Assembly (NCBI RefSeq): GCF_001584145.1
Contig: NZ_CP013232.1
Coordinates: 4,898,001 to 4,962,000 of the forward strand
Direction of reading: 5' to 3'
DNA from: Collimonas fungivorans
GTDB taxonomy: Bacteria > Pseudomonadota > Gammaproteobacteria > Burkholderiales > Burkholderiaceae_D
Length of the DNA: 64,000 nt
Below, piece by piece: positions 36,216 to 45,335 of this stretch. Position 1 is the first letter of the stretch. Each line of letters begins with the position of its first letter. Made by a program: the position numbers and the translations under genes. A model generated the notes under the pieces. The model did no database searches. It was given only the letters and a program-made list of their open reading frames with translations, and was not told the DNA's origin.

Positions 36216-37091
36216 ATGACTTACTGCGTTGCCCTCCGCCTGGAAACCGGCCTGGTTTTTCTTTCCGATTCACGCACCAATGCGGGTGTCGACCATGTCG
36301 CCACCGCGCGCAAGATGAGCGTGTTCGAAAATCCCGGCGAACGCCTGATGGTGTTCATGACCGCCGGCAACCTGTCGATTTCGCAATCGATCAAACAAGT
36401 CATCGGCGAGCACGTGAATGCCGCCGGCAAAACCATCTGGACCGCAACCTCGATGTATGAAGCGGCGCAGATCGTCGGCGAAGCGGTACGCGTCGTGTAC
36501 GACCGCGAAGCGCTGAAGCTGGAGAAATTCGGCATCGACTTCAATGTCGGCATCATTTTCGGCGGCCAGATCAAGGGCGAGGAGTGCCGCCTGTTTCAGG
36601 TGTATGCCGCCGGCAATTTCATCGAATCGCTGAACGAGAACACCTATTTCCAGATCGGCGAAGCAAAATACGGCAAGCCGATCCTGGACCGCGTGATCAC
36701 GCCCGCCTCGACCCTCGACCAGGCGGCGAAATGCGCGCTGATCTCGATGGACTCCACCATGCGCTCCAACATCTCGGTCGGTTTGCCGCTGGACCTGCTG
36801 CTGTATGGGGCGGACACGCTGGCTGTGACGCGTTTCGTCACCATCGACGAGAAAAACCAGTACTTCCAGATGATCCACGAGAACTGGGGCAAGCAGCTGA
36901 CCAATGTGTTCAACGGCCTCGCCGATCCGGTCTGGAACGCCAATCCGGACACCGTCCCGAATGTCGTGCTGGCCAAGGGTTCAGCCAGCGAACCGCTGGT
37001 GCTGGCACCGCCCCTGGCAAACCCCGGCGTCAGCCAGGTGGCGCCGCTGCAAACCCTGGCACAGGGTGCGGACAACAAAGAACAGCACTGA
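36216..37091 (+). CDS. Anbu proteasome-type peptidase
   Basis: The 291-residue protein is an N-terminal nucleophile hydrolase of the proteasome superfamily, Anbu type. Thr2 becomes the nucleophile after removal of Met (MTYCVALRLETG). Asp18 (FLSDSRTNAG) and Lys33 (TARKMSVF) occupy the places of the catalytic Asp and Lys. It lacks an HslV-like N-terminus, and no HslU is near. Anbu forms its own ring or lock-washer assemblies in other bacteria. The operon context (ligase, alpha-E, transglutaminase) suggests that it degrades or matures peptides made or tagged by the system. The last 40 residues are a low-complexity Ala/Pro/Gln-rich tail. Confidence 0.9.
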   Translation: MTYCVALRLETGLVFLSDSRTNAGVDHVATARKMSVFENPGERLMVFMTAGNLSISQSIKQVIGEHVNAAGKTIWTATSMYEAAQIVGEAVRVVYDREALKLEKFGIDFNVGIIFGGQIKGEECRLFQVYAAGNFIESLNENTYFQIGEAKYGKPILDRVITPASTLDQAAKCALISMDSTMRSNISVGLPLDLLLYGADTLAVTRFVTIDEKNQYFQMIHENWGKQLTNVFNGLADPVWNANPDTVPNVVLAKGSASEPLVLAPPLANPGVSQVAPLQTLAQGADNKEQH

Positions 37092-37108
37092 AAATCGAGA
37101 TATCAGCA

Positions 37109-37137
37109 AAAACGGCGGCGCATTGCGCCGCCGTTTT
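37109..37137. terminator. bidirectional terminator between Anbu and panB
   Basis: AAAACGGCGGCGC and GCGCCGCCGTTTT form a perfect 13-bp stem around ATT. Terminal T-runs are present on both strands between the convergent Anbu and panB genes. Confidence 0.92.
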
Positions 37138-37156
37138 CATTGCCGCCGCCGGAATC

Positions 37157-37986
37157 TCAGAAACAGTGCTCAGGCGCCGGAAACGACTGGTTTTTCACCG
37201 CGCTGACATAAGCCAGTACAGCCGCATCGATGCTGGCCTGGCCTTCCATGAAGTTTTTCACGAATCGCGCCTTGTGGCCGGGGAACACCCCCATCAGGTC
37301 GTGCATCACCAGCACCTGGCCCGAGCAGTCAGGACCGGCGCCGATGCCGATGGTCGGGATCGTCAGCAGTTCGCTGACTTCCTTGCCCAGCGCTGCCGGA
37401 ATCGCTTCCAGCACCAGCAGGCTGGCGCCCGCCTCTTGCAGCGCCAGGGCGTCGGCTTTCAGCTGTTCGGCAGCCGCATGCGACTTGCCTTGCACCTTGT
37501 AGCCGCCCATCTGGTGCACCGACTGCGGCGTCAGGCCGAGATGGCCGCAGACCGGGACCGCGCGTTCGGTGAGGAAACGCACGGTAGGCGCCAGCCAGGT
37601 GCCGCCTTCGATCTTGACCATCTGCGCGCCGGCCTGGATCACCGGCACGGCGTTGGCAAATGCGCTTTCCGGCGTGGCGTAGGCGCCGAACGGCAAGTCG
37701 GCCAGCACCAGCGCGGTGTGGTTGCCGCGCGCCACGCTGGCGGTGTGGTAGACGATGTCCTGGATGGTGACCGGCAAGGTTGAGCTGTGGCCCTGGCATA
37801 CCATGCCGAGCGAATCGCCGATCAGCAGGGTTTCCACGCCGCAGCGGTCCATCAGGGCGGCGAAGCTGGCGTCGTAGCAAGTCAGCATGGTGATTTTTTC
37901 ACCTTTGTCGCGCAAGGCCTGCAGCGCCGGGATGGTGATCGGCTTGCTACGTGCCGCGGGTCGCTGCCTTGTAAATATCCTGCCAT
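37157..37986 (-). CDS. panB: 3-methyl-2-oxobutanoate hydroxymethyltransferase, apparent 5' frameshift
   Basis: PanB adds a hydroxymethyl group to 2-oxoisovalerate in pantothenate synthesis. The body is intact: [25 protein letters not shown], the metal ligands in DLPFGAY, VKIEGG and HLGLTPQS, and [18 protein letters not shown]. The start does not fit. The natural ATG at 37986 (or 37992, overlapping the upstream stop as ATGA) has GGAG upstream and begins [10 protein letters not shown], but stays out of frame and stops after 34 codons. The main frame resumes as [13 protein letters not shown]. One extra C in the CCC at 37958-37960 would join them exactly. The cause could be a real deletion or a homopolymer error. 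An in-frame GTG at 37999 could rescue expression. Confidence 0.8.
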
Positions 37987-37988
37987 TG

Positions 37989-38636
37989 TCATTCTCCACG
38001 ATTGAAAAATTCACGCTTGCCGCGCATGCCGTCGATGCGCGCCAAGAGCAAGCTGAAATCGGCATCGTTGCCGGCCAGGTCCAGGTGTTCGTTATTGACG
38101 ATCATCAGCGGCGCTTCGTCGTAGTGATAGAAGAAGCGGCTGTAGCTTTCGCACAGGCGCGCCAGGTACTCCGGCGAAATGCTTGCTTCCATCTCGATGC
38201 CGCGCTTCTTGATGCGCTCTATCAAGGTTTCGGGCTCCGCCTGCAGGTAAATCACCAGGTCCGGCGTCGCCGCCTGCGGCCGCAGGTGGTCGTACATTTG
38301 CTGGTACAGCTTGAATTCCTCGTCGGCCAGCGTCAGGCGGGCAAAGATCGGATCCTTGGCCAGCAGGAAATCGGCGACCAGGTGGCCGGGGCTGTCGAAC
38401 AGGTCGTTCTGCGCTGAATCTCGCAGCTGGTTGATGCGCTGGAACAGGAAGAACATTTGCGTCGACAAGGCATAACGCGGCGCATCGCGATAGAATTTTT
38501 CCAGGAACGGATTGGCTTGCGGCTGCTCCAGCAAGACCCGGCCGCCCAGGTGCATGGCGATCTTGTTGACCAGCGTGGTCTTGCCGACCCCGATCGGGCC
38601 TTCGACGACGATGTACTTGTAGCTGTCTAGATTCAT
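37989..38636 (-). CDS. deoxynucleoside kinase (deoxyadenosine/deoxycytidine kinase family)
   Basis: The 215-residue nucleotide salvage kinase has the P-loop [11 protein letters not shown] at residues 11-21, the family ERS-like region around [19 protein letters not shown] (the LID) and DLVIYL. It phosphorylates a deoxynucleoside using ATP. It lies between folK and panB on the minus strand and overlaps the original panB start, an arrangement conserved in related bacteria (folK-dNK-panB) and probably one transcript. The precise base preference cannot be read from sequence. Confidence 0.87.
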   Translation of the reverse strand: MNLDSYKYIVVEGPIGVGKTTLVNKIAMHLGGRVLLEQPQANPFLEKFYRDAPRYALSTQMFFLFQRINQLRDSAQNDLFDSPGHLVADFLLAKDPIFARLTLADEEFKLYQQMYDHLRPQAATPDLVIYLQAEPETLIERIKKRGIEMEASISPEYLARLCESYSRFFYHYDEAPLMIVNNEHLDLAGNDADFSLLLARIDGMRGKREFFNRGE

Positions 38637-38713
38637 GTTTAAGAAGTGTGCTGCATACGTGAAGGGGACAGTGTGCCAGAAGCCGGCGCAGGCTGCCCCG
38701 ATGAAACCAATCC

Positions 38714-39214
38714 CTATATCTTGCGGATGGCCTGGTCCGCGACCTGCGGGGCAAACTGGTGCGCCGGGCCTTGCTTGGGAATGACGATGAAGGGATCCAG
38801 CTGCAACAGCGGGATCAGGACAAAAGCGCGCTGCGTCATGCGCGGGTGCGGCACGGTCAGCACCGCATCGGCGAAGGTCGACTGACCATACAACAGCAGG
38901 TCCAGGTCCAGCGTGCGCGGGGCATTCGGATAGGGGCGCTGGCGGCCGAAATCCTGTTCGATCTGTTGCAAGCCTTGCAGCAAGGCATGCGCGTCCAGGC
39001 GGGTCTTGATGCGCGCCACGGCGTTGGTGTAATCGTCACCGCCGGCGTCCAGCGGCGCCGTGCAAAACAGGCTGGACTGGGCATCCAGGCTGGTGTCAGG
39101 CAGTTTGCCGAGCTGCAGGATGGCGCGCTGCACCTGGCCGCTGGCGTCGCCCAGGTTGGCGCCGATGCCGATGTAAGCAGTGACCGCTTCGGCGGCAGGA
39201 GAAATTGCCGTCAT
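38714..39214 (-). CDS. folK: 6-hydroxymethyl-7,8-dihydropterin pyrophosphokinase
   Basis: The 166-residue enzyme transfers pyrophosphate from ATP to hydroxymethyl-dihydropterin in folate synthesis. AYIGIGANLGDASGQV at the N-terminus, the RTLDLDLLLYG Mg/ATP site and VPHPRMTQRAFVLIPL are all canonical. Its ATG overlaps the pcnB stop as ATGA, indicating translational coupling, a very conserved pcnB-folK pairing. A 77-base gap separates it from the deoxynucleoside kinase gene. Confidence 0.94.
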   Translation of the reverse strand: MTAISPAAEAVTAYIGIGANLGDASGQVQRAILQLGKLPDTSLDAQSSLFCTAPLDAGGDDYTNAVARIKTRLDAHALLQGLQQIEQDFGRQRPYPNAPRTLDLDLLLYGQSTFADAVLTVPHPRMTQRAFVLIPLLQLDPFIVIPKQGPAHQFAPQVADQAIRKI

Positions 39215-40602
39215 TGACCACCTTGCTCATCATTACCGCGGCCGCCCGCGCTGCTGCCGGTGTTGACACCCTTGGCGCCGCTGCGCGAACCGCGCCGGCG
39301 CGGACGTTTTTTGGCAGGCGCCGCTTCGGCGGCAACCTTCGGCTTTTGCGCCAACAGCAATTCGCGCTCGCTGCCGTCGCCTTCCATGAAGCCGGTCCAC
39401 CACTCGCCGATTTCGCTGTCGATCTCGCCCGAGGCGCAACGCAGCAGCAGGAAGTCGTAGCCGGCGCGCAGGCGCAGGTGTTCCAGCAGCTTGTACGGCG
39501 CTTTGCCGACCCGGCGCTCAAAGCGCGGCTGCATGGCCCAGATGTCGCGCATGTCGGAAGCGATCTTGCGCTGCAAAGCCAGTTTGTCGGTCTGGGCTTC
39601 CAGCACATCGTCGGCCGCCAGGTGCAGCGCCGGGATCGGGAATTCGCCGGCCGCCTTGTAGGCCGTCCATTTTTCCAGCACCTGGTGCCACAACAGCGAT
39701 GCAAACAGGAAACCGGGGGAAACCGGCTTGCCCTGCTGCACCCGGACGTCGGTATTGGCCAGCGCCAGCGTGACGAACTTTTCGCCCAGCGGCTGCTCCA
39801 GCACGACGTCGAGCAAAGGCAGCAGGCCGTGATGCAAACCTTCCTTACGCAATTGCTGCAGGCAAGCCAAAGCATGGCCGCTCATCAGCAGCTTCAGCAT
39901 TTCATCGAACACCCGCGCCGCAGGCACATTGTCGATCAGCGCCGCCATCACCGGTATCGGCGCCCGCGTAGCCGGATCGATCGTAAATTTGAGCTTGGCG
40001 GCGAAGCGCACGATGCGCAGCATGCGCACCGGATCTTCGCGGAAGCGTGCTTCCGGTTCGCCGATAATGCGCAAGGTCTTGGCGCGGATATCGTCGATGC
40101 CGCCGTGGTAATCGAGCACGCTCTCGGTGGCCGGATCGTAGTACATCGCATTGATGGTGAAATCGCGCCGCACCGCGTCTTCGTGCTGTTCGCCGAAAGT
40201 GTTGTCGCGCAAGACACGGCCGTGCTCGTCTTTCGGCGAACCGTCCGAGGAAGCACCGCGGAAAGTGGTGACTTCGATCAGTTCCTGGCCAAACATCACG
40301 TGCACGATCTGGAAGCGCTTGCCGATGATGAAGGCGCGCCGGAACAGGCGCTTGACCTGTTCCGGCGTGGCATTGGTGGCGACATCGAAATCCTTGGGTT
40401 TCACGCCCAGCAGCAGGTCGCGTACCGCACCGCCGACGATAAAGGCCTTGAAGCCGTTATCCTGCAGGGTCTTGGTGACCCTTACCGCATTCGGCGACAC
40501 CAGCTGCGGATTGATGCCATGCTGTTTCGGGCCGAGTATCAACGGTTGGGTGGGATCTTTTTTCTTTTTCCCAAGGATGGAGCGAATCAGCTTCTTGATC
40601 AT
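39211..40602 (-). CDS. pcnB: poly(A) polymerase I
   Basis: The 463-residue enzyme adds poly(A) tails to RNA 3' ends to promote decay. The nucleotidyltransferase core has GGAVRDLLLG (57-66) and the metal-binding DFD at 71-73. Next come RFQIVHVMFGQELIEVTTFRG, RRDFTINAMYYD and a C-terminal basic tail (KKRPRRRGSRSG). The poly(A) polymerase type is favoured over a CCA-adding enzyme by the lysine-rich start and the long basic C-terminus. It overlaps both neighbours by ATGA, so HAD-pcnB-folK are translated as a coupled set. Confidence 0.92.
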   Translation of the reverse strand: MIKKLIRSILGKKKKDPTQPLILGPKQHGINPQLVSPNAVRVTKTLQDNGFKAFIVGGAVRDLLLGVKPKDFDVATNATPEQVKRLFRRAFIIGKRFQIVHVMFGQELIEVTTFRGASSDGSPKDEHGRVLRDNTFGEQHEDAVRRDFTINAMYYDPATESVLDYHGGIDDIRAKTLRIIGEPEARFREDPVRMLRIVRFAAKLKFTIDPATRAPIPVMAALIDNVPAARVFDEMLKLLMSGHALACLQQLRKEGLHHGLLPLLDVVLEQPLGEKFVTLALANTDVRVQQGKPVSPGFLFASLLWHQVLEKWTAYKAAGEFPIPALHLAADDVLEAQTDKLALQRKIASDMRDIWAMQPRFERRVGKAPYKLLEHLRLRAGYDFLLLRCASGEIDSEIGEWWTGFMEGDGSERELLLAQKPKVAAEAAPAKKRPRRRGSRSGAKGVNTGSSAGGRGNDEQGGQ

Positions 40603-41273
40603 TGCGCGTCGAATAAATTCAGGATGGGCCAGCCGTTGGCAATTGCATGCTCTTTCAGGCGGGCGTTCGGATTGGTTGCAACAGGGTCGGTGACCAGCGC
40701 CATCAGCGGCAGGTCGTTGTGCGAATCGCTATAGAAAAAACTGCGCGGAAAACTGGCCAGCGTCATGTCCATGGTCGCCAGCCAGGCCCGGGTGTGGGTA
40801 ACCTTGCCGGGGCCGTAGGTCGGCGTATCGGCCAGCTTGCCGGTGATCTCGCCGTCGCCGGTGGTTTCCGGATCGGAGGCGATCAGGAAATCGACGCCCA
40901 GGGCCTTGGCGATCGGCTCCGTCACGAAACTGTTGGTGGCGGTCACGATCGCCACCAGGTCGCCGGCGTCCTGGTGCTGCTGCAGCAAGTCGCGCGCCGC
41001 CGGGGTAATCTGCGGCAGGATCACCTGCGCCATGAACTGTTCATGCCAGGCGTCGAGCTGCTTGCGCGGGAATTTCGACAAGGTGCCGAACGCAAATTCC
41101 AGGTATTTGACCGGATCCAGCGTACCGGCCTGGTATTGGGCAAACCATTCGGCGTTGCTCTTTTCAAAGGCGTCGGGATCGACTGCGCCGATGCGCGCCA
41201 GGAACTGCCCCCATTCATAGTCTGAATCGACAGGCAGCAGCGTATGGTCAAGGTCGAATAGGGCCAGATTCAT
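40599..41273 (-). CDS. HAD-IB family phosphatase
   Basis: The 224-residue hydrolase has the nucleophile motif LALFDLDHTLLP (Asp at 7 and 9), motif II IVTATNS and motif III/IV FFYSDSHNDLPLMALV, as in SerB-like HAD-IB phosphatases. Relatives act on phosphoserine or histidinol phosphate, and orthologues beside hda and pcnB are often annotated only as HAD-IB hydrolases. It overlaps hda upstream and pcnB downstream by ATGA. Its role in this RNA/folate operon is not known. Confidence 0.87.
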   Translation of the reverse strand: MNLALFDLDHTLLPVDSDYEWGQFLARIGAVDPDAFEKSNAEWFAQYQAGTLDPVKYLEFAFGTLSKFPRKQLDAWHEQFMAQVILPQITPAARDLLQQHQDAGDLVAIVTATNSFVTEPIAKALGVDFLIASDPETTGDGEITGKLADTPTYGPGKVTHTRAWLATMDMTLASFPRSFFYSDSHNDLPLMALVTDPVATNPNARLKEHAIANGWPILNLFDAQ

Positions 41274-41971
41274 AGTGATTGTTTATCTTCGGATTCGAGT
41301 TGCAACAAGCTGCGTAGCAAGGGCAGCGTTATGGGGCGCTGGGTTTCCAGCGAATAGCGGTCGAGTTCGTCCAGCATGGCTGACAAAGACCGCATGTCGC
41401 GCCGGAAATGCGTAATCAGGTAGGGTAACACGCCGCTCGACAGATGCAGGCCGCGCGCTTGCGCCGCATGGGTCAGGGCGGCGATCTTTTCTTCGTCGCT
41501 CAAGCCGTGCAGCTGGTAAATCAGGCCCCAGCCGAGGCGGGTCCGCAAATCTTCGCGCACGCTCAGCTCGGACGGCGGCAGCTCGCCGCTGGTGACCAGC
41601 CAGCCGCCGTGTTCGCGGATCTGGTTGAACAGGTTGAAGGCTTCGATCTGGTCGTCGGCCGACAATTTGTCGCAGTTGTCGATCAGGTAGCCGGCCACGT
41701 CCGGCGAAAAATGGAAGGCATCGGCATCCTCATTCGGGCCGTGGATCAGGCGCGCGCTGGTGCTGCTGGCCAGCGCCTGCAGCACATGGCTTTTGCCGGC
41801 GCCGGCCTGGCCCCATAGGTAAACGAAGCGGTCGCCCGGCGCGGTGAGGGATTTTGCCGACGGCGCGACCAGACGCTGCAAGAACTGTAAGGCTTCTTGA
41901 TTCTGCCCGACCACGAAAGTAGCCAGGGTCTGCGGCTCGTCCGCAGTAATGTCCAGCGTTAGCTGCCTCAT
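41270..41971 (-). CDS. hda: DnaA regulatory inactivator Hda
   Basis: The 233-residue AAA+ protein resembles DnaA domain III (LWGQAGAGKSHVLQA P-loop, LIDNCDKLSADDQIEAFNL Walker B region, PLLRSLLQLE sensor region) but lacks the DNA-binding domain. With the sliding clamp it triggers ATP hydrolysis on DnaA after initiation. The N-terminus LTLDITADEPQTLATF matches the clamp-binding start of Hda. It is the first gene of a coupled operon and lies 76 bases from perM. Confidence 0.92.
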   Translation of the reverse strand: MRQLTLDITADEPQTLATFVVGQNQEALQFLQRLVAPSAKSLTAPGDRFVYLWGQAGAGKSHVLQALASSTSARLIHGPNEDADAFHFSPDVAGYLIDNCDKLSADDQIEAFNLFNQIREHGGWLVTSGELPPSELSVREDLRTRLGWGLIYQLHGLSDEEKIAALTHAAQARGLHLSSGVLPYLITHFRRDMRSLSAMLDELDRYSLETQRPITLPLLRSLLQLESEDKQSL

Positions 41972-42047
41972 TCTTGTTTCTTCACTTGTTACTTAAACTT
42001 AATCAATTTGGGGAGCAATATAGGGGCATACGGAAGCGATGCATGCT

Positions 42048-43130
42048 TCACGTATTATAAAAGCTGCTGCTCAGGTAATGTGCGCGCACATGCTTGACCA
42101 CCACCGACATAATCGCCGAACACGGCAGCGCCAGCAGTATGCCGACAAAACCGAACAGCTGGCCGAAGGCCATCAAGGCAAAAATCACCACCAGCGGATG
42201 CAGGCCGATGCGCTCGCCTACCAGCCGCGGCGTCAGGATAAAACTTTCCAGCACCTGGCCGATGCCATACACGATGGCGACCGCGATCAGCCCGTGCCAG
42301 CCGCTGAACTGCAGCATCGCCGCGATCAGCGCCAGCGCCAGCCCAAGGCCGAAACCGACATACGGGATGAATACCAGCAAACCGGTAATAATGCCCACTG
42401 GCAACGCCACATCAAAACCGGCAATCGCCAGCCCGGTCGAATAATAAATCGCCAGAACCAACATTACCAGCAATTGGCCGCGCAGATACTGCGCCAGCAG
42501 GCTATCCACCTCTTGCGTCATGTTGCCGGTCTTGCCTTGCCAGCGGCGCGGCACCAGGCGGCTCAGGCGCGCGACGATCGAATGCCAGTCCTGCAGCAGG
42601 TAAAACAGCACTACCGGCACCAGCAGGATAGTGGCAAGCCAGCCCAGCACCGCCGTGCCGCCGACCTTGACCGAAGCCAGCACCGAGGTCCAGATTTCAT
42701 CGCCGCTGGTGGACAGCTGCTTGGTCAGCATTTCCTTGATGCCGGTACCGTCCAGCCGCACATTGATGCCGAAATCCTGCAGATGCGGTCCGATCACGCC
42801 GTCCAGCTTGTTGAGGAAGTTGGGGATCTGGTCTTGCAGCAAGGGAAATTCCTTGCGCAGCACCGGCACCACGATCAGGATCACCGCCAGGATCGCGAAC
42901 ACCAGCAGCAGTATCACCACCAGCACCGCCAGCGCGCGCGGGAAGGGAAACTTGCCGATGCGCCTGCGCGCCAGCCAGTCGACCCCGGGATTGAGCGCAT
43001 AGGCGAGGATGGCGGAGGCGATGAAAGGCGTCAGGATCGGTCCCAGAGCCACCATCAGCGCTATCAGCAACAGGCCCAGTCCCAGCCATAATGCGGTTTG
43101 TTTTTGTTCGTCGGTAAAAGAAAATGGCAT
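42048..43130 (-). CDS. perM: AI-2E family transporter (PerM-like)
   Basis: The 360-residue inner-membrane protein has about eight predicted helices, opening with WLGLGLLLIALMVALGPILTP and carrying the typical large amphipathic loop (about 90-150). PF01594 members include TqsA and various exporters, and most have no proven substrate. It lies upstream of hda on the minus strand and faces purM across 275 bases, a synteny conserved in beta- and gamma-proteobacteria. The short perM-hda gap allows co-transcription. Confidence 0.9.
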   Translation of the reverse strand: MPFSFTDEQKQTALWLGLGLLLIALMVALGPILTPFIASAILAYALNPGVDWLARRRIGKFPFPRALAVLVVILLLVFAILAVILIVVPVLRKEFPLLQDQIPNFLNKLDGVIGPHLQDFGINVRLDGTGIKEMLTKQLSTSGDEIWTSVLASVKVGGTAVLGWLATILLVPVVLFYLLQDWHSIVARLSRLVPRRWQGKTGNMTQEVDSLLAQYLRGQLLVMLVLAIYYSTGLAIAGFDVALPVGIITGLLVFIPYVGFGLGLALALIAAMLQFSGWHGLIAVAIVYGIGQVLESFILTPRLVGERIGLHPLVVIFALMAFGQLFGFVGILLALPCSAIMSVVVKHVRAHYLSSSFYNT

Positions 43131-43320
43131 GGAATCGAAAGTTTGATGGATCGGTTTGATAAAATACCGCTTTTACCGCGCAATAACCTGGCCGCAACCA
43201 AGCGATTGGAAAGTTAAAAACAAGCTAAAAACAAGACAAAACCCGTGGGAAAGCCGTATTTTCCACTGATTTACTGCTTGTTTGGCTGTTTTTGGCCGGT
43301 TATTTGACCTGACAGTTGAT

Positions 43321-43355
43321 CTGAGAAGCAGCGCCGATACGGCGCCGAATCTCAG
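43321..43355 (+). other. nested hairpin in the purM leader
   Basis: CTGAGA and TCTCAG at the ends and GCGCCG-ATA-CGGCGC inside form a two-level hairpin with a 4-by-4 internal loop (AGCA opposite CGAA). It lies 51 bases upstream of purM. It could be an mRNA structure or an operator, and no T-run follows. Confidence 0.6.
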
Positions 43356-43405
43356 GTGCGTGGCCGAATTCCCCCTATTTTACCGCCTCTGCCGCCAATC
43401 ACATC

Positions 43406-44458
43406 ATGACTTCCACTTCAAACGTGTCCAACGTTCCTCTCTCTTATCGCGATGCCGGTGTTGATATCGACGCCGGCGACGCCCTGGTCGAAGCCATCAA
43501 GCCCTTTGCCAAGCGCACCATGCGCGAAGGCGTGATGGGCGGCATCGGCGGTTTCGGCGCCTTGTTCGAAATCAGCAAGAAATTCAAGGAGCCGGTGCTA
43601 GTGTCCGGCACCGACGGCGTCGGCACCAAGCTGAAGCTGGCTTTCCTGCTGAAGCGCCATGACACGGTCGGCATCGACCTGGTTGCAATGAGCGTCAACG
43701 ACATCCTGGTGCAAGGCGCCGAGCCGCTGTTTTTCCTGGACTACTTCGCTTGCGGCAAACTCGACGTGCCTAGCGCCACCGACGTCATCAAGGGCATCGC
43801 CAAAGGCTGCGAGCTGGCAGGCTGCGCCCTGATCGGCGGCGAAACGGCTGAAATGCCGACCATGTACCCGGACGGCGAATACGACCTGGCCGGCTTCGCG
43901 GTCGGCGCGGTTGAAAAATCCAAGCTGATCGACGGCACCAAGATCACCCCGGGCGACGTGGTGCTGGGCCTGGCATCCTCGGGCGCGCACTCCAACGGTT
44001 ATTCGCTGGTGCGCAAGATCATCGAAGTCGCCCAGCCAGACCTGGACGGCGACTTCCACGGCCGCAAGCTGGCCGACGTGCTGATGGAGCCTACCCGCAT
44101 CTACGTCAAGCCTCTGCTGGCGCTGATGGAGTCGATGGAAGTCAAGGGCATGGTTCATATCACCGGCGGCGGCCTGGTGGAAAACATTCCGCGCGTACTG
44201 CAAGACAACCTGACAGCCGTATTGCACAGCGACAGCTGGACCATGCCGCCGCTTTTCACCTGGCTGCAGCAGCATGGCAAGGTGGCGGACGCCGAAATGC
44301 ACCGCGTCTTCAACTGCGGCATCGGCATGACTGTCATCGTCGCCAAGGAAAACGCCGACGCTGCCGTCGCGCAATTGCAAGCTGCCGGTGAAACGGTCTA
44401 CCGGATCGGTGAAATCCGCGCACGCGCCGAAGGCGAAGCACAGACTATCGTGCTGTAA
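43406..44458 (+). CDS. purM: phosphoribosylformylglycinamidine cyclo-ligase (AIR synthetase)
   Basis: The 350-residue enzyme closes the imidazole ring in purine synthesis with [59 protein letters not shown] and the C-terminal [15 protein letters not shown] are all canonical. The ATG at 43406 matches the usual start. It stands alone between a structured 275-base leader and a strong terminator. Confidence 0.97.
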   Translation: MTSTSNVSNVPLSYRDAGVDIDAGDALVEAIKPFAKRTMREGVMGGIGGFGALFEISKKFKEPVLVSGTDGVGTKLKLAFLLKRHDTVGIDLVAMSVNDILVQGAEPLFFLDYFACGKLDVPSATDVIKGIAKGCELAGCALIGGETAEMPTMYPDGEYDLAGFAVGAVEKSKLIDGTKITPGDVVLGLASSGAHSNGYSLVRKIIEVAQPDLDGDFHGRKLADVLMEPTRIYVKPLLALMESMEVKGMVHITGGGLVENIPRVLQDNLTAVLHSDSWTMPPLFTWLQQHGKVADAEMHRVFNCGIGMTVIVAKENADAAVAQLQAAGETVYRIGEIRARAEGEAQTIVL

Positions 44459-44483
44459 CTCCTGCTCGGTTAGCCTCAAAAGA

Positions 44484-44514
44484 AAAAGACGACCTCTCGG
44501 GGTCGTCTTTTTTT
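44484..44514. terminator. bidirectional terminator between purM and can
   Basis: AAAGACGACC (44485-44494) pairs with GGTCGTCTTT (44501-44510), a perfect 10-bp stem with T-runs on both strands. It lies between the convergent purM and carbonic anhydrase genes. Confidence 0.92.
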
Positions 44515-44535
44515 GCCGGACAATCTCAAGCTGCT

Positions 44536-45204
44536 TTAGTCTTCATAGCGCTTCAGGCTGGCGGCCATGCCTTTTTCCAGGTCCGACATGCAGCTGACGG
44601 TCACTTCCAGGTCGCGCAGCAGGCCGTCGCGCACGCCGTACACCCAGCTATGGATGGTCAGCGGCTGGCCGCGGTCCCAGGCATCCTGGACGATGGTGGT
44701 GCGGCAGATGTTGGCGACCTGCTCCATCGAATTGAGTTCGCACAGGCGGTCGTGGCGCAGGCTTTCCGGCAAGGCCTCGCCCAGGTAACGCTCATGCTTC
44801 TGGTGCACGTCCTCGACATGGCGCAGCCAGTTGTCGGCCAAACCGACACGACGCTTGGTCAGCGCCGCATGGACGCCGGAGCAGCCGTAATGGCCGACCA
44901 CAAAAACGTGTTTGACCTTCAGTACGTCTACCGCAAACTGCAGCACCGACAAGCAGTTCAGGTCGCTATGGGCAACCACGTTGGCGATGTTGCGGTGGAC
45001 GAACAGCTCACCCGGCAGCAAGCCCAGCAACTCATTTGCCGGCACCCTGCTGTCGGAACACCCGATCCAGAAATACTCCGGCGCCTGCTGCGATGCCAGT
45101 TTTTTGAAAAACTCCGGATCGCGGGCGGTAATTGCCGCCGCCCACTCACGGTTTCTCTGGAAAAGGTCTTCTCGGGTCAGGGATTGCTTGTTGTTTGCTG
45201 TCAT
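44536..45204 (-). CDS. can: beta-class carbonic anhydrase
   Basis: The 222-residue cytoplasmic enzyme interconverts CO2 and bicarbonate. The zinc ligands are visible as Cys49 (WIGCSDSRV), His105 and Cys108 (VVGHYGCSG), with the catalytic Asp51-Arg53 dyad in CSDSR. It supplies bicarbonate for carboxylases. It is convergent with purM. The 131 bases upstream of the start hold a possible TATAAAAT -10 box before the palindromic element B. Confidence 0.95.
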   Translation of the reverse strand: MTANNKQSLTREDLFQRNREWAAAITARDPEFFKKLASQQAPEYFWIGCSDSRVPANELLGLLPGELFVHRNIANVVAHSDLNCLSVLQFAVDVLKVKHVFVVGHYGCSGVHAALTKRRVGLADNWLRHVEDVHQKHERYLGEALPESLRHDRLCELNSMEQVANICRTTIVQDAWDRGQPLTIHSWVYGVRDGLLRDLEVTVSCMSDLEKGMAASLKRYED

Positions 45205-45335
45205 CGTTTTCTATTCAATAAAGTTCCATCTGCATGCTGTTTTTACAACACATGCACGACATCCTGGGCCTTATTTTATAGAAAGTTAGCTATTTCCATC
45301 GGCTTTTATCCGATATGCAGCATTCCCTTTGGCGC

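Noticed and set aside
36216..37091. HslV protease subunit
   Set aside because: No HslV-type N-terminus and no HslU gene is near. Length and operon match Anbu.
22981..37091. Claim of an entirely undescribed system
   Set aside because: The co-occurrence of circularly permuted ATP-grasp, alpha-E, transglutaminase, DUF2126 and Anbu has been reported in comparative genomics. Only the function and this side-by-side arrangement are open.
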